Assembly (NCBI RefSeq): GCF_002368335.1
Contig: NZ_AP018288.1
Location: 221,372-285,371, forward strand
DNA: 64,000 nucleotides
Reading direction: 5' to 3'
Origin: Nostoc sp. NIES-4103
GTDB taxonomy: Bacteria > Cyanobacteriota > Cyanobacteriia > Cyanobacteriales > Nostocaceae
Shown: positions 9,258 through 18,260 of the stretch, piece after piece
Numbering within the stretch: the first letter of the stretch is position 1
Layout of the letters: each line of letters opens with the position of its first letter
Notes under the pieces: generated by a model
What the model saw: the letters and a program-made list of their open reading frames with translations, nothing else
The model's database searches: none
What the model was told of the DNA's origin: nothing
Translations under genes and position numbers: made by a program

Positions 9258-11759
9258 ATGACTTCAGTAGCTATAAATACGACATCTCTATCTGCTAAAG
9301 AACGATCGCTCATTCTCTGGTTTGATGAAGTGGGTATTGCTGATATACCCTTAGTTGGTGGTAAAAATGCATCATTAGGGGAAATGATTCAACAGCTAAC
9401 ACCCAAAGGTGTTGACGTACCCACAGGATTTGCCACTACTGCTTATGCTTATCGCTATTTCATTGAATCTGCGGGATTAGAAGAAAAATTACGCAAACTG
9501 TTTGCGGATTTAGATGTTGAGGATATCAAAAATTTACGGCTACGGGGGAAAAAAGCGCGATCGCTGTTGATACATACCCCATTTCCCAGTGAATTACGAG
9601 ATGCGATCGCTACAGCTTACGAGAGTCTATGTGATAAATACCACACTGAGACGGATGTAGCAGTTCGCTCTAGCGCCACTGCTGAAGACCTCCCCGACGC
9701 TAGTTTTGCCGGTCAGCAAGAAACTTACCTCAACGTTGTCGGCGTTGAAGGAGTTTTAGCAGCTTGTCATAAATGCTTTGCTTCCCTATTTACAGATCGC
9801 GCCATTTCTTATCGCCACGCTAAGGGATTTGACCACTTTAGCATTGCCTTAGCTGTGGGTGTGCAAAAAATGGTGCGTTCTGACTTAGCAACCTCTGGGG
9901 TAATGTTCTCCATTGACACAGAAACCGGTTTTAAAGATGCTGCACTGATTACAGCCGCCTACGGTTTAGGAGAAAACGTTGTCCAAGGGTCTGTTAACCC
10001 AGATGAATACTATGTTTTTAAACCAACTTTAAAAGCAGGTTTTCGCCCAATTATTGATAAAAAATTGGGCAGCAAAGAACTGAAAATGATTTATGATGAC
10101 GGTTCTAAATTCACAAAAAATGTATCTGTATCAAAGGTAGATAGAGGTAAATTCGCTCTTAGTGATAGCGAGATTTTACAACTAGCACATTGGGCTTGTT
10201 TGATTGAAGACCATTATTCCCAAGTCCACGGTATTTATACCCCAATGGATATCGAATGGGCAAAAGATGGCATTACCAACCAGTTGTTTGTGGTGCAAGC
10301 ACGTCCTGAGACAGTGCAGTCACAGAAGAAAGGAAACGTCTTGCGTAGTTATCGTCTCAAACTGGGGACTGGGGACTGGGGACTGGGGACTGGGGAAAAA
10401 TCTTCCCAATCCCCAATCCCTAATCCCCAATCCCCTATTCCTCTTGTCACAGGACGCGCCATTGGGGAAGCCATTAGTCAAGGCAAAGTAAACCTGATTT
10501 TAGATGTGCATAAACTCGACCAATTCCAACCTGGGGAAGTGTTGGTGACAGAGAGGACTGACCCTGACTGGGAACCGATTATGAAACGCGCTAGTGCGAT
10601 TATCACCAACTCTGGTGGACGTACCTGCCATGCAGCGATTATTGCACGAGAATTGGGTGTACCTGCGATCGTGGGATGCGGCAATGCTACGGAAGTCTTG
10701 AGAACTGGTCAAGAGGTAACAATTTCTTGTGCTGAAGGGGAAGAAGGAAAAGTATACGCTGGGTTATTACCTTTTGAAGTTAATGAAGTCCCCCTAGAAA
10801 ATTTGCCCCGCACTCGTACCCAAATTTTAATGAATGTGGGAAATCCTCAAGAAGCTTTGAGTTTATCTGCCATTCCTAACGATGGCGTGGGTTTAGCGCG
10901 GACAGAGTTTATCATCGCTAACCAAATCCAAATTCATCCAATGGCGTTACTTTATTTCGATAAGTTAAAAGATGAATTTGTCAAAGCTAAAATTAGCGAA
11001 ATTACTTCACTTTACGACGATAAGCCCCAGTATTTTGTGGATAAATTAGCCCAAGGCATTGGTCGAATTGCCGCAGCATTTTATCCCAAACCAGTAATTG
11101 TGCGAATGTCCGATTTCAAAAGTAATGAATATGCTAATTTGTTGGGTGGGCAACAGTTTGAACCCGACGAAGAAAACCCGATGTTAGGTTGGCGAGGAGC
11201 AGCACGTTACTACGATGAAGGTTACAGAGAAGCTTTTGCCCTAGAGTGTCATGCCATCAAGCGAGTAAGAGAAGATATGGGTTTGACTAATGTTATCCCC
11301 ATGATTCCCTTCTGCCGCACTCCCGATGAGGGACGTTTAGTATTAGCAGAAATGGCAAACAATGGTTTAAAACAAGGCGTTAACAACTTACAAGTTTATG
11401 TAATGTGTGAATTGCCCAGCAATGTAATTATGGCTGAAGAATTTGCTGAAGTCTTTGATGGTTTCTCCATTGGTTCCAATGACCTAACTCAGCTGACACT
11501 AGGGTTAGATAGGGATTCGGCCTTAGTAGCGCGTTTGTTTGATGAACGCAGTCCAGCTGTTAAGCAAATGGTGAAAATGGCCATAGAAGCTGCGAAAAAA
11601 CGTCACCGCAAAATCGGCATTTGTGGGCAAGCACCAAGCGATTATCCAGAATTTGCTCGGTTCTTGGTTGAACAAGGAATTGACTCTATTAGTCTGAATC
11701 CAGATTCGGTTTTAAAAACGATGCTAGAAATAGCAAAAGTTGAGAATGGTGAGTATTGA
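9258..11759 (+). CDS. ppsA: Phosphoenolpyruvate synthase
   Basis: The 833-residue enzyme makes PEP from pyruvate and ATP. It has an N-terminal ATP-grasp domain (VGGKNASLGEMI at about 30; SSATAEDLPDASFAGQQ), a central swivelling domain with the phosphorylated His458 in SGGRTCHAAIIA, and a C-terminal PEP/pyruvate barrel with RMSDFKSNEY, NVIPMIPFCRT and the acid Cys in GICGQAPSDYPE. The start is fixed by AAGAGGT eight bases before ATG. Residues about 369-395 are an extra 27-aa linker encoded by an inverted ACTGGGG/CCCAATC repeat, placed between the first and second domains; the frame is kept. All catalytic motifs are intact, so the enzyme is probably active. Confidence 0.96.
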   Translation: MTSVAINTTSLSAKERSLILWFDEVGIADIPLVGGKNASLGEMIQQLTPKGVDVPTGFATTAYAYRYFIESAGLEEKLRKLFADLDVEDIKNLRLRGKKARSLLIHTPFPSELRDAIATAYESLCDKYHTETDVAVRSSATAEDLPDASFAGQQETYLNVVGVEGVLAACHKCFASLFTDRAISYRHAKGFDHFSIALAVGVQKMVRSDLATSGVMFSIDTETGFKDAALITAAYGLGENVVQGSVNPDEYYVFKPTLKAGFRPIIDKKLGSKELKMIYDDGSKFTKNVSVSKVDRGKFALSDSEILQLAHWACLIEDHYSQVHGIYTPMDIEWAKDGITNQLFVVQARPETVQSQKKGNVLRSYRLKLGTGDWGLGTGEKSSQSPIPNPQSPIPLVTGRAIGEAISQGKVNLILDVHKLDQFQPGEVLVTERTDPDWEPIMKRASAIITNSGGRTCHAAIIARELGVPAIVGCGNATEVLRTGQEVTISCAEGEEGKVYAGLLPFEVNEVPLENLPRTRTQILMNVGNPQEALSLSAIPNDGVGLARTEFIIANQIQIHPMALLYFDKLKDEFVKAKISEITSLYDDKPQYFVDKLAQGIGRIAAAFYPKPVIVRMSDFKSNEYANLLGGQQFEPDEENPMLGWRGAARYYDEGYREAFALECHAIKRVREDMGLTNVIPMIPFCRTPDEGRLVLAEMANNGLKQGVNNLQVYVMCELPSNVIMAEEFAEVFDGFSIGSNDLTQLTLGLDRDSALVARLFDERSPAVKQMVKMAIEAAKKRHRKIGICGQAPSDYPEFARFLVEQGIDSISLNPDSVLKTMLEIAKVENGEY
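10361..10440. repeat. ACTGGGG tandem repeat inside ppsA
   Basis: Four ACTGGGG units, a short spacer, and CCCAATC/CCCCTAA units form an inverted pair of about 80 bp. It has the same makeup as intergenic repeats at 676-776 and 38706-38740, but here it is translated in frame. Confidence 0.9.
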
Positions 11760-11843
11760 ATTTTGTCATTTATATAGCTCACTTTCTTTTAATTGTTGAT
11801 TGGTATTGCTGATTTGAGACCATTTCACAAAATACCTGTTACC

Positions 11844-11871
11844 GTAGGGACGTACAGCTGTACGTCCCTAC
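11844..11871. repeat. Perfect 28-bp palindrome centred on GTACAGCTGTAC
   Basis: The arms GTAGGGACGTACAG and CTGTACGTCCCTAC are exact reverse complements. This is the uninterrupted form of the repeat that is split by miniature elements at 8462-8653 and 60079-60243. The flanking AAATATTTTTAGAAATGGTAT (about 11889-11909) recurs, inverted, near 60020-60045, so the repeat unit extends beyond the palindrome. Confidence 0.9.
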
Positions 11872-12032
11872 AGCAATTTATGTGTAGTAAATATTTTTAG
11901 AAATGGTATGAGGAATGAAAAAATATTTGAAAGCTAACCATTTTCGGTAAAATTCATATTACTATTCAGCCAATCTGCTAACAAGTGAATGCTTAATCAT
12001 ACAATTATATATAAAAGTAGCTTGAGCAATAT

Positions 12033-12470
12033 ATGCCAGTTAGAGACCGCTACCATGAAAATGTCAAGAATGCCCTGATCAAAGATGGCTGGACAATTAC
12101 TGACGATCCCTTTCATCTCAAGTGGGGAAAAAAGGATCTGTAAGTTGACCTAGCAGCCGAAAAGTTGCTCATAGCAGAAAAAGGAACCCAAAAGATTGCC
12201 GTTGAAATTAAAACCTTCAACGGCGACTCAGAAGTGGCAGACTTAGAACAAGCAATTGGTCAGTACTTTACGTACCTTGCTGTGATGTCCCGCAACTATC
12301 CAGATAGGGTTTTGTATATTGCTGTTCACGAGGATGTTTTTACTGACATTTTTGAGGAAGAGCCGCTTGGTAAACTTATATTGGAAGACTATAAAATTCC
12401 TCTAATTGTTTTTAATCCCAAGCGGGAGGTCATCGTCCGATGGGTACTCTGGAGCAATATAGACAGCTAA
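12033..12470 (+). pseudogene. xisH: XisH-like excision controlling factor with internal stop
   Basis: ATG at 12033 opens a frame (MPVRDRYHENVKNALIKDGW) that is the standard XisH N-terminus, but codon 37 is TAA (12141-12143) where XisH has a tyrosine (KKDLY-VDLAAE). The same frame then continues without further defects to 12470, with AVEIKTFNG, DLEQAIGQYFTY and VRWVLWSNI all typical of XisH. A TTG at 12165 could in principle restart translation, but it would remove the first 44 residues including part of the nuclease-like fold. In Nostoc the XisH and XisI proteins are needed for developmental excision of the fdxN element. A sequencing error at one base, or readthrough, is possible. Confidence 0.85.
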
Positions 12471-12799
12471 TTTGCAGCATTCTCACCGAACATACCAAGA
12501 TTCCTTACTCTTACGGTGATATTCAGCATGAAACTATCTTTGATAAAGAACAGGATCGATATTTGGTGATGATTCTTGGTCGAGAACCAGTTCCCGAACT
12601 CTCTCCAACTGCAACTCGGCGGGTTCACGGCTGTCTGATTCACGTTGATATTATTGATGGCAAAATTTGGATTCAACGTGATGGTACTGAAGAAGGAATA
12701 GCAACGGAATTTGTCAAAGCAGGTATACCAAAGGATCGGATCGTCCTGGGATTTCGGTCTGAGGAACTGAGAAAAGATTCAGAATTTGCTGTTAGATAA
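12440..12799 (+). CDS. xisI: XisI-like excision controlling factor
   Basis: This 119-residue protein is a full-length XisI family member: LEQYRQLICSILTEHTKIPYSYGD at the N-terminus (conserved in the family), a central sheet with HVDIIDGKIWIQRDGTEEGIA, and the end AGIPKDRIVLGFRSEELRK. It overlaps the end of xisH by 31 bp, the usual arrangement. Many heterocystous cyanobacteria carry several xisH-xisI pairs away from any excision element, and none is visible here. Its partner is broken (see 12033-12470), so it may act with a paralogous XisH or not at all. Confidence 0.9.
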   Translation: MGTLEQYRQLICSILTEHTKIPYSYGDIQHETIFDKEQDRYLVMILGREPVPELSPTATRRVHGCLIHVDIIDGKIWIQRDGTEEGIATEFVKAGIPKDRIVLGFRSEELRKDSEFAVR

Positions 12800-12825
12800 T
12801 TACGAATTACGAATTACGAATTAGT
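12798..12825. repeat. AATTACG tandem repeat
   Basis: Four AATTACG-type units fill the gap between xisI and the acetyltransferase gene. Confidence 0.8.
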
Positions 12826-13389
12826 ATGACAGCCCTTTTTGAAACTGAACGCTTAATTATTCGCAGTTGGATACCCGATCGCGATGCCGAACAAGTGTTT
12901 AAAATTTATAGTGACCCCGAAGTTACGTATTTTCTCGGTAACGGCGCTCTTTCCACAAGTGTTGAGTCAATGCGTCAGCGGCTAATTAATTGGATGCACG
13001 AAGGCAAAAATGGTACTGGGTCTTGGGCAATTGTAGAAAAAGATACAGAAACAATTGTGGGAACAATCCTTCTCGAACCACTTCCTGATCAACATCGCTT
13101 ACCCACAGAAGATTATGAGGTAGGCTGGCACTTAGGGCGAGCTTTTTGGGGTAAAGGCTATGCAACAGAAGCAGGACGAGGTATGCTCAACTACGGATTT
13201 AGTGTTCTAAACCTGCCAGTAATTTATGCCGTAGTCAAGCCAGAACATGATGCTTCAATTCGTGTCACCCAAAGATTGGGTATGAAACCAATGGGGAAGA
13301 CAAAGCAATATTACGGTATTGAACTGCTGCTGTTTCAAAAAGATGCACCGGGAAGGGGAGATGGGGGGATGAGGGAGATAGGGAGATGA
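12826..13389 (+). CDS. GNAT N-acetyltransferase (RimJ/RimL-like)
   Basis: The 187-residue protein begins TALFETERLIIRSW, the usual opening of RimJ/RimL-type acetyltransferases, and has the acetyl-CoA loop region EVGWHLGRAFWGKGYATEAG (about 103-122) and the ending NLPVIYAVVKPEHDASIRV. It would transfer an acetyl group to an amine of a protein or small molecule; the target is unknown. The last 15 residues or so (DAPGRGDGGMREIGR) are read from a GGGAGATG tandem tract and have no family counterpart, so the original stop has probably been displaced by the repeat. No ribosome site is visible before the ATG. Confidence 0.88.
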   Translation: MTALFETERLIIRSWIPDRDAEQVFKIYSDPEVTYFLGNGALSTSVESMRQRLINWMHEGKNGTGSWAIVEKDTETIVGTILLEPLPDQHRLPTEDYEVGWHLGRAFWGKGYATEAGRGMLNYGFSVLNLPVIYAVVKPEHDASIRVTQRLGMKPMGKTKQYYGIELLLFQKDAPGRGDGGMREIGR

Positions 13390-13457
13390 GGGAGATGGGG
13401 GAGATGGGGGGATGGGGAGAATGACAAATGACAAATGACAAATGACAAATGACAAAT
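13351..13457. repeat. GGGAGATG and AATGACA tandem repeats
   Basis: About 70 bp of GGGGAGATG-like units is followed by five AATGACA units. The first block supplies the end of the acetyltransferase gene; the ATG of the next gene is the ATG of the last AATGACA unit. Confidence 0.85.
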
Positions 13458-14973
13458 GACTAAAAAATGGTTCCAAATTGGGCTAGTAAGTATATTTCTC
13501 CTCTCAGTTGCTTTACGATTTTGGGGGCTGGGACGATTTAATACTTTGGTATTTGATGAAGTTTACTACGCTAAATTTGGCAATAACTATCTCAACCATG
13601 TGCCTTTTTTTGATGGTCATCCGCCACTAGGTAAATATATGATTGCGGCGGGAATATGGCTTAGTAGTCATGTTCCTTTTTGGCAAGATACTGTAAAAAA
13701 TGGACTGACAGGTTCGCTTTTGTCGCCTTGGAATTATCGTTGGATTAATGCACTGTCAGGTTCATTTATTCCGTTAATTATTGCTGGTATTGCCTATCAG
13801 ATCAGTTATCGTCGCAGCTTTGCTTTACTCGCTGGGTTGTTTACAGCCTGTGACGGGATATTTCTCGTAGAATCTCGCTATGCTCTGATTAATATTTATA
13901 TAGTTCTATTTGGGTTGTTAGGACAGTGGTTTTTCTTATTGGCGTTGGCTAATCAAAAACAAAGACGCAGTGTCTATTTAATATTAGCCGGTATTGCTTT
14001 TGGTGCGTCAGTTTCCACAAAATGGAACGGTTTATTTTTTCTACTGGGTATATATTTAATTTGGATAATAGGTTGGATATGGCAACTGCTCATCCAAGCA
14101 ACACCACAGACAACGGATGTAATAGATGATTTATCTGCTAGTCCCACAAATAACTCCTCAATTACATCTATTAGCTTTTGGCAATCAACTGATCAAAATC
14201 TATCTTCATTACAAAAGTTAACAGAAATCAATATTTGGCAAATTTTATTATTTTTAGGAATTATACCACTGGCAGTTTACAGTTTGGTTTGGATTCCTCA
14301 CTTACAACTAGATACAAGATATGGGTTTATAGAAGTACACAAGGAAATTTTGGGTTTTCACGAACGTCTTGGTGGTAACACTGCTAAAGTACATCCTTAT
14401 TGTGCTGCTTGGTACAAATGGCCTTTGATCACTCGACCAATGGCGTATTATTATCAAACTGCTCAAAGCATCACTGACCCATTACCTGTTTTAGGGCCTG
14501 CTTTACCTTCTGGTGCAGGGAAAGTTATTTATGATGTCCATGCGATGGGCAACCCTTTTTTGTGGTGGTTTGGTGTCGCTGCCATTGTATTTTTAATATG
14601 GATGCTGGTATTAGAATTTGTGATTCCTTGGGTAAAGCAAAAGCGCTTTTCTGTACCAGCAAGACCTAGCGTTGATACGTGGATTGCTTTGTACTTAGTT
14701 TTAAATTATGCCACCAACTTAGTACCTTGGATGAAAGTGACAAGGTGCGCTTTTATTTACCACTATATGACGGCTGTAGTATTTGCTTTTTTAGCGATCG
14801 CTTGGTTTGTTGATCAATGCCTTCACAGTTATTATCGAGAACTTCGAGCAGTAGGTGTGACAATTTCTTTTCTGATTTTGGCTGCTTTTGTGTTCTGGAT
14901 GCCCATTTATTTGGGTTTACCCCTATCTCCCTTTGATTATAAAGTGCGGATGTGGTTTAGCTCTTGGATTTAA
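13456..14973 (+). CDS. GT39-family (PMT-type) lipid-linked mannosyltransferase
   Basis: The 505-residue polytopic membrane protein has the PMT signature: an acidic residue in LVFDEVYYAKFG after the first helix, then DGHPPLGKYMIAAG in the first external loop, and many further helices. PMT enzymes use a polyprenyl-phosphate sugar to glycosylate proteins or glycans at the outer face of the membrane. The C-terminal half (HPYCAAWYKWPL, AMGNPFLWWFG, NYATNLVPWMKVTR) agrees with bacterial members. Its start codon lies in a tandem repeat and no ribosome site is visible; an alternative internal start would lose the first helix. It stands alone between unrelated genes. Confidence 0.88.
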   Translation: MTKKWFQIGLVSIFLLSVALRFWGLGRFNTLVFDEVYYAKFGNNYLNHVPFFDGHPPLGKYMIAAGIWLSSHVPFWQDTVKNGLTGSLLSPWNYRWINALSGSFIPLIIAGIAYQISYRRSFALLAGLFTACDGIFLVESRYALINIYIVLFGLLGQWFFLLALANQKQRRSVYLILAGIAFGASVSTKWNGLFFLLGIYLIWIIGWIWQLLIQATPQTTDVIDDLSASPTNNSSITSISFWQSTDQNLSSLQKLTEINIWQILLFLGIIPLAVYSLVWIPHLQLDTRYGFIEVHKEILGFHERLGGNTAKVHPYCAAWYKWPLITRPMAYYYQTAQSITDPLPVLGPALPSGAGKVIYDVHAMGNPFLWWFGVAAIVFLIWMLVLEFVIPWVKQKRFSVPARPSVDTWIALYLVLNYATNLVPWMKVTRCAFIYHYMTAVVFAFLAIAWFVDQCLHSYYRELRAVGVTISFLILAAFVFWMPIYLGLPLSPFDYKVRMWFSSWI

Positions 14974-15547
14974 ATTTAGGCAGGGGAACAGGGGTGCAGG
15001 GGAGATGAGGGAGAAATAACTACCGACAACTGACAACTTTAATCCCTATTAGCTTAATATCAATTAATATAGATTAATTATTCGTCTTTACTGCCAAAAT
15101 ATAGCCTATTGTAAGAATTATATTCTCTAGACTTGAGCTTAAATTTATCCTTTACATAGCTATACATAAATGGTTTAGTTAATCATTTATTTTTTTACAT
15201 TTCTTATAAAAATATAGGTTTACTGACTGTTAGACTGTAAAGCGCAATCAGCCTAGGGAAAAGCTCAGGAAAGCGACTGAACTGACCTATCAACAGCTAG
15301 CTTTCTTAAAAATCCTTATTGGATAGAGATGGGAGATTTTAAATTAGATTAACTATAATAAACTTGGTGAACGAAGAGGTATAAAACTTAGAGTATTCAT
15401 CGTTACCAGTTCGGGAATTATGAATTTTTTGTCTATATACATAGATAAATTTAGTACACAACAACATCTAAGTAGTGTGGTAAACCAATAGGTAAGAAAA
15501 CCTATATATTCTACTTTTGATGCTCCCAGATAACAGAGGAGAATTTG
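14974..15547. other. 570-bp AT-rich gap upstream of cphA
   Basis: It begins with a GCAGGGGAACAGGGG tract (about 14981-15010); the rest is AT-rich without protein-like frames. The promoter of the phytochrome operon should lie here, but I cannot place it with confidence. Confidence 0.4.
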
Positions 15548-17854
15548 ATGACCATAGACTTACAATTGCCAGATATTAATGTAACTAGCTTAAAAGAAGC
15601 TCCAATTCATCTTTTTAAGCAAATTCAGCCTCATGGAGTGCTTTTAGTCTTAGAGGAACCTGATCTAAAAATATTACAGATTAGCAATAATACATGGAAG
15701 ATTTTCGGCATCAATCCCGAAAATCTTTTGCAAACAAAACTAGAGGAATTACTCGATCCCTTCCAAGTTGAGACTATTAAAGCAGCCTTATTTGAAGGCA
15801 ATCTGGAATATATCAATCCGACAAAAATTTGGGTAAGAAAAAAAGGTGATGACTACGCAGTATTTGATGCGGTTTTTCACCGCAATACCGAAGGAATTTT
15901 GATTCTGGAATTAGAGCCAGCTTTTTCTCGTGAGAATATTCCGTTTTTAAGCTTTTATCATCTAGCTAAAGCTTCCATTAACCAGCTAGAAAACACATCA
16001 AATATTCGGGAATTCTGTCAAATAATTGTTCAAGAAGTCCGAAAAGTCACTGGATTTGACCGGGTAATGCTATATAAATTTGACGATGACGGACATGGGT
16101 CAGTCATCGCTGAAGAAAAACTAGAAAGTATGGAACCTTATCTAGGATTGCACTACCCGGAATCAGATATTCCCAAACCAGCAAGAAAATTATTTGCTTC
16201 TAATTCAATTAGATTAATCCCAGATTCTTACGCTGAACCTGTACAAATAGTACCAGCGATTAATCCGGTTAGCGATCGCCCAGTTGATTTAACTAACTCA
16301 ATTCTCAGAAGTGCCGCATCCTGTCACATGGAATATCTACACAATATGGGTGTGGGTGCTTCGTTGACTATCTCTTTGATTAAAGACCAAAAACTCTGGG
16401 GTCTAATTGCGTGCCATCATCAGGAACCTAAATATGTTTCCTACGAATTGCGGAAAGCTTGCGAATTTTTAGGACGAGTGATATTTGCAGAAATCTCCGC
16501 CAGAGAAGAAACGGAAGATTACGACTATCGCATGAGTTTGACACATATTCAATCACTTTTGGTTGAATACATGTCCCAAGAAGAAAACTTTATTGATGGT
16601 TTAGTTAAACACCAACCTAATTTGCTCAATTTAACCAGCGCTCAAGGAGCAGCAGTGTGTTTTGGTGAGCATTGTACAGTAATAGGTGAAACTCCCAAAG
16701 AAGAAGATTTGAATTTTTTAGTCCAGTGGCTGAAAAATAACGTTGAAGAAGAAGTTTTCTACACAGATTCTCTACCACAAATTTATCCAGATGCCGAAAG
16801 GTTTAAAAACGTCGCCAGCGGTTTATTAGCTATTCCCATTTCCCGGCGGAATTATGTTTTGTGGTTTCGACCAGAAGTAATTCAAACTGTAAATTGGGGC
16901 GGCGATCCTAATAATGCCTTTGAAGTTAGCCAGTCAGAAGGGAATGTGCGGCTGTGTCCGCGTAAATCATTTGAATTGTGGAAACAAACCGTCCGCCTGA
17001 CCTCTTTACCTTGGCGGTCTGTGGAAGTCAAAGCAGCATTGGAACTGCGGAAAGCCATTGTTAATATTGTGCTACGACAAGCCGATGAATTGGCTCAGTT
17101 AGCTCATGATTTAGAACGTTCTAATGCCGAACTGAAAAAGTTTGCTTATGTCGCCTCCCACGACTTGCAAGAACCGCTCAATCAAGTAGCGAATTACGTG
17201 CAGTTGTTAGAGATGCGCTATCATGAAGAACTGGATGAAGATGCCAAAGAATTTATCAGCTATGCTGTCCAGGGAGTCAGCTTGATGCAAACCCTGATTG
17301 ATGACGTACTGGTATACTCAAAAGTAGATACGCAAGCGATCGCCTTTCAACTGACAGAAGTAGAAATAGCTTTAGAACGCGCCCTCAGCAATTTGCGACA
17401 ACGCATTTTAGAAACTGGCGCTACTATCACCCACGACTATTTACCAACTGTCATGGCTGGTAGCACGCAACTAATGCAGCTATTTCAAAACCTGATTGCT
17501 AACGCTATCAAATTCCGTAGTGACCAACCACCACAAATTCATATCGGTGCAGAAAGGCTAGAAGATGAGTGGTTGTTCTTTGTGCGCGATAATGGTATTG
17601 GCATTGACCCCCAGTTTAGCGATCGCATTTTCGTCATCTTTCAACGCTTGCACACACGCGATGAATATCCAGGCACAGGCATGGGTCTGGCTATCTGTAA
17701 AAAGATCATTGAATGCCATCGAGGCCGGATTTGGGTAGAGTCACAACTAGGAGAGGGCGCAACCTTCTACTTTACAATCCCAGTGGGAGGACGTGAGCGT
17801 GAGCGTAGAAACGGAAGAAAAACACAAAACCATCTTTTTGGTCGAGGACAATAA
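15548..17854 (+). CDS. cphA: Cyanobacterial phytochrome histidine kinase (CphA, Cph1-type)
   Basis: The 768-residue protein has PAS, GAF and PHY photosensory domains followed by HisKA and HATPase. The bilin-binding cysteine is residue 259 in SCHMEYLHNMGVGASL, the same position as in Cph1, so it is the phycocyanobilin-binding CphA type rather than the CphB type that lacks it. The phospho-acceptor His538 is in YVASHDLQEPLNQV, and ATP-binding boxes follow (NLIANAIKF, VRDNGIGIDP, GTGMGLAIC). It senses red and far-red light and signals to RcpA encoded next. Start ATG 15548 has AGAGGAGA upstream; a TTG just before it is less likely. The stop overlaps rcpA by about 60 bp, indicating coupled translation. 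Confidence 0.96.
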   Translation: MTIDLQLPDINVTSLKEAPIHLFKQIQPHGVLLVLEEPDLKILQISNNTWKIFGINPENLLQTKLEELLDPFQVETIKAALFEGNLEYINPTKIWVRKKGDDYAVFDAVFHRNTEGILILELEPAFSRENIPFLSFYHLAKASINQLENTSNIREFCQIIVQEVRKVTGFDRVMLYKFDDDGHGSVIAEEKLESMEPYLGLHYPESDIPKPARKLFASNSIRLIPDSYAEPVQIVPAINPVSDRPVDLTNSILRSAASCHMEYLHNMGVGASLTISLIKDQKLWGLIACHHQEPKYVSYELRKACEFLGRVIFAEISAREETEDYDYRMSLTHIQSLLVEYMSQEENFIDGLVKHQPNLLNLTSAQGAAVCFGEHCTVIGETPKEEDLNFLVQWLKNNVEEEVFYTDSLPQIYPDAERFKNVASGLLAIPISRRNYVLWFRPEVIQTVNWGGDPNNAFEVSQSEGNVRLCPRKSFELWKQTVRLTSLPWRSVEVKAALELRKAIVNIVLRQADELAQLAHDLERSNAELKKFAYVASHDLQEPLNQVANYVQLLEMRYHEELDEDAKEFISYAVQGVSLMQTLIDDVLVYSKVDTQAIAFQLTEVEIALERALSNLRQRILETGATITHDYLPTVMAGSTQLMQLFQNLIANAIKFRSDQPPQIHIGAERLEDEWLFFVRDNGIGIDPQFSDRIFVIFQRLHTRDEYPGTGMGLAICKKIIECHRGRIWVESQLGEGATFYFTIPVGGRERERRNGRKTQNHLFGRGQ

Positions 17855-18260
17855 AGCTGATATCCGCCTCATCCAAGAAGCGTTGAAAAATAGCGTAGTA
17901 CCGCACCAAGTGGTGACGGTTAGGGATGGCGTGGATGCTATGGCTTTTTTACGTCAAGAGGGCGAGTATGCTGACGCACCGCGCCCTGACCTCATCCTGC
18001 TCGATTTAAACTTACCCAGAAAGGACGGACGAGAAGTACTGGCAGAAATCAAAGCCGACCCGATACTCAAACGCATACCAGTAGTAGTACTGACAACCTC
18101 AAGAAATGAGGATGATATTTTTCACAGCTACGATTTGCATGTGAACTGCTACATCACTAAATCTCGCAACCTCAGCCAGTTATTCCAAATCGTCAAAGGA
18201 ATTGAAGATTTCTGGCTTTCTATCGTCACCCTCCCATCACAGCAAGAGGATGGGGAGTAG
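17793..18260 (+). CDS. rcpA: Response regulator of the phytochrome (RcpA)
   Basis: A single receiver domain (155 aa): acidic pocket in FLVEDNKADIRL, phospho-acceptor Asp at about residue 71 in LILLDLNLPRKDG, Thr/Lys switch residues in VVVLTTSRNEDD and CYITKSRN. The RcpA/Rcp1 hallmark NEDDIFHSYDLHVNCYI is present. It receives phosphate from the overlapping cphA kinase; it has no output domain. GTG at 17793 or GTG at 17799 may be used; the second has better spacing (eight bases) from GGGAGG. The last residues enter the purine-rich repeat that follows. Confidence 0.94.
   Translation: MSVSVETEEKHKTIFLVEDNKADIRLIQEALKNSVVPHQVVTVRDGVDAMAFLRQEGEYADAPRPDLILLDLNLPRKDGREVLAEIKADPILKRIPVVVLTTSRNEDDIFHSYDLHVNCYITKSRNLSQLFQIVKGIEDFWLSIVTLPSQQEDGE

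Noticed and set aside
12033..12799. xisH/xisI as evidence of an excision element border here
   Set aside because: No site-specific recombinase gene (xisF/xisA type) and no matching direct repeat were seen; such pairs are often found away from excision elements.
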